10,201 bases of DNA. Origin: JAHHTP01 sp964587555. GTDB taxonomy: Bacteria > Bacillota > Clostridia > Oscillospirales > Ruminococcaceae. Within the stretch, counting starts at the first letter, position 1; each line of letters begins with the position of its first letter. The notes beneath the pieces are model-generated. The model saw only the letters and a list, made by a program, of their open reading frames with translations, searched no databases and had not been told where the DNA came from. The stretch lies in NCBI GenBank assembly GCA_964587555.1, contig CAZPLR010000056.1:1-10201 (forward strand), written 5' to 3'. Of this stretch, positions 5,623-10,201 are shown piece after piece. Position numbers and translations under genes: made by a program.

Positions 5623-6675
5623 TTACGCTTCCGTCTCGCAGCACTCGCCTGAAATATATCCCCAAAGCAGCGACAGGGTATTCTTCAGCCCATCAATATG
5701 GGTGCGCTCATAGTTATGGGAAGCGTAAACGCCCGGACCAACTAATCCGTGCGCAAGATCATATCCGGCGGAAAGCGCCGCGTCGACATCCGAGCCATAG
5801 CGCGGATAGATATCCACCGCATAAGAAAGCCCGCGCTTTTTCGCGATGCGGATCAGCCTTGAGGTCAGCTCGTAATCATACGGACCGGCGGAATCCTTCG
5901 CGCAGATCGAAACATCCCGTTCCGTACAGCTTAAATCCTCGCCGACACAGCCCATATCTACCGAGATACACTCGGAAAGCTCCTCCGGCAGTCCGGAGCT
6001 GCATCCATGCCCCACCTCCTCATATACCGTAAAATAGAGGTAAACGTGACATTTTAACGTGATTTTCTGCTCAGCAGCCGCTTTGGCAAGTATAATCAGC
6101 ACTGCCGAAGACGCTTTATCATCTAAGAACCTGCTCTTGATATAGCCGGACGGCGTAACGACGGTGCGCGGATCGGCGGCAACAAAATCGCCGACCTCAA
6201 TCCCCAGCGCGTTTACCTCCGCCTTGCTGCTCACATCTTCGTCTAACAGCATCTCCACCGTTTCATCGCTTCTTTCCGGCGCTTTTCCGACATGCACCGA
6301 CGGATTGGTGTTCAGCATCTGCCCGGTATAGCTTTTGCCATCGCGGGTAAACAGGGTTGCGTTCTCGCCGTCCGCAGTATCAAACTGGAAGCCGCCGACC
6401 GCCGTTAAGCGGAGTCTGCCGTTTTCTTTGACGCTGCGCACCATCGCGCCGAGCGTATCGACATGCGCCGCAAGCCCAACCGCTTTGCCTTCGCCGCCTA
6501 AGTCCACCAGCACACATCCCTTTTTGGTGCGCTTCACCGGAAAATGCATCGACTCAAAAAGCGACACTAAATAGTCCGTTACCTTCTTGGTGTAACCGGA
6601 TGGACTTGGGATCGCTGTCAGCCGTTTCAATTCCTCCGCTGCCTGTTTTGCGTACTCCATCATCTGTTCTTCCAT
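5623..6675 (-). CDS. M42 family metallopeptidase (glutamyl aminopeptidase type)
   Basis: This 350-residue cytoplasmic enzyme belongs to peptidase family M42, dinuclear metal aminopeptidases that form large tetrahedral assemblies and trim peptides left by proteases. The metal-binding and catalytic positions are recognisable: H71 and D73 in AAHVDT, the bridging Asp in FLDDK (185-186), the catalytic Glu pair E219/E220 in YEEVGHG, D240 in SVDMG, and H320 in ASHNYE. Length fits the family (about 340-360). The ATG at 6675 is preceded by GGAGGA five bases upstream. It lies 66 bases after birA and before the aldo/keto reductase gene, in one operon. Members are often annotated as endoglucanase, a historical error; aminopeptidase is more likely. 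Substrate preference is not readable from sequence. Confidence 0.95.
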   Translation of the reverse strand: MEEQMMEYAKQAAEELKRLTAIPSPSGYTKKVTDYLVSLFESMHFPVKRTKKGCVLVDLGGEGKAVGLAAHVDTLGAMVRSVKENGRLRLTAVGGFQFDTADGENATLFTRDGKSYTGQMLNTNPSVHVGKAPERSDETVEMLLDEDVSSKAEVNALGIEVGDFVAADPRTVVTPSGYIKSRFLDDKASSAVLIILAKAAAEQKITLKCHVYLYFTVYEEVGHGCSSGLPEELSECISVDMGCVGEDLSCTERDVSICAKDSAGPYDYELTSRLIRIAKKRGLSYAVDIYPRYGSDVDAALSAGYDLAHGLVGPGVYASHNYERTHIDGLKNTLSLLWGYISGECCETEA

Positions 6676-6741
6676 AAAATCCTCCCCCCAAAAATCGTCC
6701 CTTGCTCTGTATTACTCCAAGGAAATAATACAAACAGTATA

Positions 6742-7746
6742 TTAACTTGCCGTAGGCTTCACCGAAACCTCACCGGAATTCAGTGCTTTTACACTGCCAT
6801 CCGGACAGGAAACAATCAGTCTGCCGTCATCGTCAATCTCAACCGCCTCGGCTTCGTAGCTTTCGCTGCCGCCGACAATCGGATAAACGGTTATCTTTTT
6901 GCCGAGCAGCATGCTGCGTCTGCGGTATTCCGCAAGATAGGCGCGGCCTTCGATCTCGTTTTCCAGCCGCCGCAGTCCGTTCAATATTTCCGCCGCGATG
7001 CGGCAGCGCAGCATATCTGGAATTTCGCCGGCGGCAAAATCGCAGACAGCTCCCGCAATCCCCCGCGCATTTCCAGCAAAGCCGCCCGGCGGCGTGCGGA
7101 TGTTGACGCCGATACCGATCAGGAAGTAATCAAACCTGCCGCTTTCGAAATCCATTGCGCCCTCGGTGAGGATGCCGCAGACCTTTTTCCCGCCGCAGTA
7201 AAGATCATTCACCCATTTGATATCGCATTCGATTCCCAACACTTTTTGCAGCGCGCCGGCAACCGCCACTGAGGCGTAAACGGTAATCAGCCCCGCGTTG
7301 TGCAGCGCAAGCGGTAGTGAAAACGCCGCAGTCAGATAAAGCCCATCTCCCGGCGGTGAAAAAAACGCCCTTCCCATCCTGCCTCTGCCACCGGTCTGAC
7401 AGTCGGCAAGCACGGCGTAATTTCCGCGCCGCCCCTTTGACGCTTGACGCTTGACATAAAGGTTGGTGGAGTCAACCTCATCCAGCACAACTAGTTCCTC
7501 CCAGTTATCCTGCTGAAGCAGCGGGCGGATTAGCTCTGCCGAAAGACGGTCGCCGCACTTTTTCAGACAGTAGCCGCGGCTGGCAGCCGCATCAATGGAG
7601 CAGCCCTCCTCTTTTAGCTGTGCGATCGCTTTCCAGACCGCAGTCCGCGAAAGGGAAAGCTGTTTTGCGATCTCCTCGCCGGAAATAAATGTACCGAGAT
7701 TTCTTTGCAGCAACGCAAAAACCTTTTCCTTTGTCGTTTGGCACAT
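6742..7746 (-). CDS. birA: Bifunctional biotin ligase / biotin operon repressor
   Basis: BirA attaches biotin through biotinyl-AMP to the lysine of biotin-dependent carboxylases, and its DNA-binding domain represses biotin genes when biotin is plentiful. In order, the 334-residue protein has an N-terminal winged helix-turn-helix (about residues 5-62, with ISGEEIAKQLSLSRTAVWK), a catalytic domain and a C-terminal SH3-like domain (about 283-330). Biotin-binding GGRGRMGR is at 119-126, KWVNDL at 177-182 and KKVCGILTE at 187-195, all intact. The ATG at 7746 has AAAGGAGG about 10 bases upstream. It is the second gene of the operon, 56 bases after the glycoside hydrolase gene. No biotin synthesis, transport or carboxylase gene is in the window, and I see no BirA operator palindrome in the non-coding DNA. 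Any regulatory targets must lie elsewhere. Confidence 0.96.
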   Translation of the reverse strand: MCQTTKEKVFALLQRNLGTFISGEEIAKQLSLSRTAVWKAIAQLKEEGCSIDAAASRGYCLKKCGDRLSAELIRPLLQQDNWEELVVLDEVDSTNLYVKRQASKGRRGNYAVLADCQTGGRGRMGRAFFSPPGDGLYLTAAFSLPLALHNAGLITVYASVAVAGALQKVLGIECDIKWVNDLYCGGKKVCGILTEGAMDFESGRFDYFLIGIGVNIRTPPGGFAGNARGIAGAVCDFAAGEIPDMLRCRIAAEILNGLRRLENEIEGRAYLAEYRRRSMLLGKKITVYPIVGGSESYEAEAVEIDDDGRLIVSCPDGSVKALNSGEVSVKPTAS

Positions 7747-7802
7747 CTCCTATCCCCCTCCTTTCGCCGATGTTTTTCCCAACCGGCGCATCGCAAACCG
7801 CC

Positions 7803-9929
7803 TCACGTCTGTTCATCCTTCGGCAAAAGGATGAGCGCCGCGCTATGCGGCAGCAGAAGTGCGCCCGCTTCATACTGGCAAATCCTCTCCCCGGCAAAAG
7901 CGGACAGATCATACGGGTAAGAGCTATGGTTGACAATCACCACGCCGTTTGGAAACGCGGAGAAGCTGAGATTTTTGCGCAGCACCGGCCGGCTGCCGTC
8001 AACCGTATAACGGTCTAATACCGGCGCAGTTTCCTTATGAAGCAGCATACGCATCGGATCATCCGGCACAAGATTGATCGGATAATACGCCTTATTGCCG
8101 TACTTTGGCGGGACGGAATCGGAGCGCGGCGCGATATACTGCGCGCCCGCCGCAAAACCGAACGCATATACCCTACCCTTTCCGTATTCCATCACACCGA
8201 CAGCGGTCATACCGCTGTCCTCATAACACGCCACCGCGGTCAGATTGGTCAGCGCGTAAAAATCGCCGTCGTTTAGGATCAGCCCGTCTCTGCCCTCCAT
8301 CCGTATGCACTGCTTCGGATGCGGCGTGCTGCCAACGCCGAAAAGCTCTCTTGCATACGGGTGGGAAGCGCCAATATAAGCAGCGCCGCCCGCGTCCACA
8401 AACCTCTTAACCGCATCCAACGCCGCCTCATTCCTTTCGATCGCGCAGCAGTCGTTTTCCGGGATAATCAGCGCTTGATATTGCGATAAAATACCTGCGG
8501 CTGCGTTATCCTCGTGGATCACATCCGCCATAATCCCCGCGTCGCAGCAAAGCTCGTACCAGCCCAGACTGTCCATCCGGCGCGCGCTGTTCCCTTCCAC
8601 CATATAATTTTCCATCAGCGCCATCTGCGACGGGAATAGAACGGCGACCTGCTTGATCCTGCCCGGAGCGAGCGCCGGGATCGCCTTTCTCGCCCAAGCG
8701 TTGCCGATCCGGATCGAGTCGTGGAATTCCGGCGGAAGCTTGTGCATCACGCCGCCGTCGTCCAAGCCGAGATAGCCGTAAACATGATATCCGAACGCAC
8801 CGCTTGCAACCGCGCTGCCGATTATTTCCGCCGGGGTCAGCTCTCTGTAAATATCCCCCTCGGTGTGCTTACCAACATAAAACTCGGTCAAAAACGGCCG
8901 ATCTGGATTCATACACCGGATCATGCTGTTTTGATACTCGGTCACATAGGCGTTTGCCGTTCCATCCGGAAGCTGCGGCACGGTCATAAAGGTCGCGCAG
9001 TCGACATACGGCGCAATGCGGTACGGATCGACGCCCCGATTTGCAGTATCCCAAAGGTCGTTTGGGTCCCTGCGGTCGATATTCAAAAAGACGCTCCACT
9101 GCGAGATGCACGGCGCTAAATAAAGCCGTTCATCAATCGCGTGCAGCCTTTGCTGCATATCGGCAAAATACTCCTTCAGCTCCCACGCCTTGTAAAGCAT
9201 CAGATCGCCATAGCGATAAAAACGCCCGTTCTTGCGCCGGACGTCATCCGCGTTCAGCGGCGCGTGATCGCGGTCGATCAGCCAATCCGCCGGAGTCAGC
9301 TCGTCAAAGCAGGAAAACGCCGTTTCATACGCTGCGTTTAACGCCAGGATATCGCCCCAGCGCCGCCGCAAAAAGCCGCGATAGCGTTCCATTCCCTCTG
9401 CGTCGAAGCTCGGCATTGCGATCGGGTCCCACATCGAGGTCATTGGCAGCCGCACCCTTCCGTCAATCTCATGGATCGAGTGACCGTTTTCCGTCCCATA
9501 GAGCTTCAAAAGCCCGGCAACGTGGGCACACATACTGTCCTTTGCCTTATCGGACCAATATTTATAATAGCGGTACGGCGTGCCGTCGAGCAGTGTGATT
9601 CCCTCGCCAATGACCGGCGGAGAAAAGCGGATGGTCGGATAAAGGTTATCTCCGCAGAGATAGATGGACAAAAACCAATGCTGCATCCCATTTTGGTTGA
9701 GGCAGTCCATCATATATTCCTGCCCGCGCAGATACTGCGAGGCAGGCTTGCCCTCATAGCGGTCAAAAAAATCCTGCCACGCTTTAGAGTCCATCAGCAC
9801 ATGGTCAAAGCCAAGGTTTTTAATATGCGAAACGCTGTCGGCGATAAACTGCATGTCGGAATATGCCGGTTCAAAAAAGTTACCGAACCATAAGCTGAAA
9901 AATGGCTTTGGCTGTTGATAGCCGCTCAT
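7803..9929 (-). CDS. GH42-like glycoside hydrolase (putative beta-galactosidase family)
   Basis: The 708-residue protein has the three-part layout and length of GH42 beta-galactosidases: a TIM barrel (about 8-415), a flavodoxin/amidotransferase-like domain (about 425-620, including QVAVLFPSQMAL and YQALIIPENDCC) and a small C-terminal beta domain (about 640-708, NGVVIVNHSSYPYDL). There is no signal peptide, so it acts in the cytoplasm on imported oligosaccharides or glycosides. E349 in PFLTEFYVG is the likely nucleophile. At the barrel strand where GH42 enzymes have the acid/base Asn-Glu, this protein reads MTSMWDP (163-169), followed by the family-like stretch YRGFLRRRWGDILALNAAYETAF. The usual acid/base Glu thus seems absent, perhaps replaced by D168. 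The four-cysteine zinc site of many GH42 members is not seen. The ATG at 9929 is chosen for the AAGGGGTGT site upstream; the frame is open to 10049 but would run through the promoter. Substrate uncertain. Confidence 0.75.
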   Translation of the reverse strand: MSGYQQPKPFFSLWFGNFFEPAYSDMQFIADSVSHIKNLGFDHVLMDSKAWQDFFDRYEGKPASQYLRGQEYMMDCLNQNGMQHWFLSIYLCGDNLYPTIRFSPPVIGEGITLLDGTPYRYYKYWSDKAKDSMCAHVAGLLKLYGTENGHSIHEIDGRVRLPMTSMWDPIAMPSFDAEGMERYRGFLRRRWGDILALNAAYETAFSCFDELTPADWLIDRDHAPLNADDVRRKNGRFYRYGDLMLYKAWELKEYFADMQQRLHAIDERLYLAPCISQWSVFLNIDRRDPNDLWDTANRGVDPYRIAPYVDCATFMTVPQLPDGTANAYVTEYQNSMIRCMNPDRPFLTEFYVGKHTEGDIYRELTPAEIIGSAVASGAFGYHVYGYLGLDDGGVMHKLPPEFHDSIRIGNAWARKAIPALAPGRIKQVAVLFPSQMALMENYMVEGNSARRMDSLGWYELCCDAGIMADVIHEDNAAAGILSQYQALIIPENDCCAIERNEAALDAVKRFVDAGGAAYIGASHPYARELFGVGSTPHPKQCIRMEGRDGLILNDGDFYALTNLTAVACYEDSGMTAVGVMEYGKGRVYAFGFAAGAQYIAPRSDSVPPKYGNKAYYPINLVPDDPMRMLLHKETAPVLDRYTVDGSRPVLRKNLSFSAFPNGVVIVNHSSYPYDLSAFAGERICQYEAGALLLPHSAALILLPKDEQT

Positions 9930-9984
9930 AAACGACACCCCTTCCCCATTTCTGCCCCGCGCCGCGCGCAGACTTCCACCATCT

Positions 9985-10013
9985 ATTATATCAGCATTTC
10001 CCCGTGAGGTCAA
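9985..10013 (-). promoter_or_regulatory. SigA promoter of the GH42-like/birA/M42/AKR operon
   Basis: On the minus strand TTGACC (10013-10008) is followed by a 17-base spacer and the exact consensus TATAAT (9990-9985). The -35 element matches 5 of 6 positions. Predicted start near 9978, leader about 50 bases. No other good promoter or terminator is visible between this point and 4408, so the four downstream genes probably share it. Confidence 0.9.
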
Positions 10014-10040
10014 GCGGTGTTTGTTCAGGTGTTTTTGCCT
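10014..10040 (-). promoter_or_regulatory. Possible operator repeats just upstream of the operon promoter
   Basis: On the minus strand the stretch abutting the -35 element holds two similar half-sites ending in CACC (CAAAAACACC and AACAAACACC, 8 of 10 identical, period 12). The outer copy lies within an inverted repeat CAGG-N8-CCTG (10026-10041). Direct repeats at this position are typical of activator sites such as those of AraC-type regulators of sugar genes. No regulator gene is adjacent, so this is a suggestion only. Confidence 0.3.
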
Positions 10041-10111
10041 GTTTTGCACTCGATCCCACGCTGATATAAGCCGTTTTGCTATCCAGAATAGCGCCCCAGC
10101 ACAAATGAACG

Positions 10112-10201
10112 TTACAATTTACTTGCGACTTCGTTTTCAGGTTCATATGACAGCCAGCAGTATTCTGCCTTTCCGCAAGCGACGTTTTTATAAAATCCCA
10201 A
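10112..10201 (-). CDS. Possible 3' end of a further minus-strand gene (partial)
   Basis: From the right edge the minus strand is open for 29 codons and ends with TAA at 10114-10112. The translated tail includes NVACGKAEYCWLSYEPENE, which has protein-like composition, but so short an open run can arise by chance. A second frame is open for longer (to about 9993) but crosses the strong promoter. No clear terminator follows; only a 5-bp hairpin (10078-10092) is seen. I do not recognise the product. Confidence 0.25.
   Translation of the reverse strand: MGFYKNVACGKAEYCWLSYEPENEVASKL

Noticed and set aside
6676..6741. Possible internal promoter or hairpin between birA and the M42 peptidase gene
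   Set aside because: TATACT and an imperfect AT-rich hairpin can be drawn, but there is no matching -35 element and no T-run, so neither a promoter nor a terminator is supported.
9041..9598. Plus-strand open frame of 185 codons opposite the GH42-like gene
   Set aside because: It has low-complexity Arg/Ser/Ala-rich translation, no ribosome binding site, and lies fully inside a well supported gene on the other strand.
9993..10200. Longer minus-strand frame open from the right edge to about 9993
   Set aside because: It runs through the strong SigA promoter of the glycosidase operon, lacks a recognisable domain, and has no ribosome binding site at its internal ATG.

Overview
The window reads as chromosomal DNA of a Gram-positive anaerobe of class Clostridia, probably a spore former of the Oscillospiraceae/Ruminococcaceae type. 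The basis is the strong AGGAGG-type ribosome binding sites, textbook SigA promoters, an intrinsic terminator closing each unit, a ferredoxin-like aldo/keto reductase typical of anaerobes, and one gene preceded by a good match to a sporulation SigE promoter. The taxonomic placement is inference from gene content and style, not from a marker gene.

Layout. Left (1-2194, minus strand): a two-gene sugar-nucleotide operon, galE then a GalU-like nucleotidyltransferase, with an extended -10 promoter at 2167-2194 and a terminator at 95-129. Next (2240-3166, plus strand): a single cysteine-rich protein of unknown function, with its own SigE-like promoter and a perfect 13-bp terminator. Then (3291-4408, plus strand): a secreted, C-terminally membrane-anchored protein of unknown function. 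It is expressed from a near-perfect SigA promoter through a leader that holds a strong ribosome binding site, a three-codon ORF and a hairpin. The start of this gene lies in a 100-N assembly gap (3457-3556). Right (4376-10013, minus strand): a four-gene operon with one strong promoter (9985-10013), encoding a GH42-like glycoside hydrolase, the biotin ligase/repressor BirA, an M42 metallopeptidase and an aldo/keto reductase with two 4Fe-4S motifs. It shares a bidirectional terminator (4376-4408) with the converging plus-strand gene. Both window edges hold fragments: a -35-like element at the left and a possible C-terminal coding piece at the right.

How the genes fit together. The two enzymes at the left probably make and interconvert UDP-hexoses (UDP-glucose/UDP-galactose). 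The right operon mixes glycan hydrolysis, peptide trimming, redox and biotin attachment; no single pathway is evident. The window is mostly housekeeping and metabolism. I did not find a defence system, mobile element, CRISPR array or RNA gene. The least explained parts are the SigE-linked cysteine-rich protein, the leader and gap region around 3291-3556 with its membrane-anchored product, and the divergent active site of the GH42-like enzyme.
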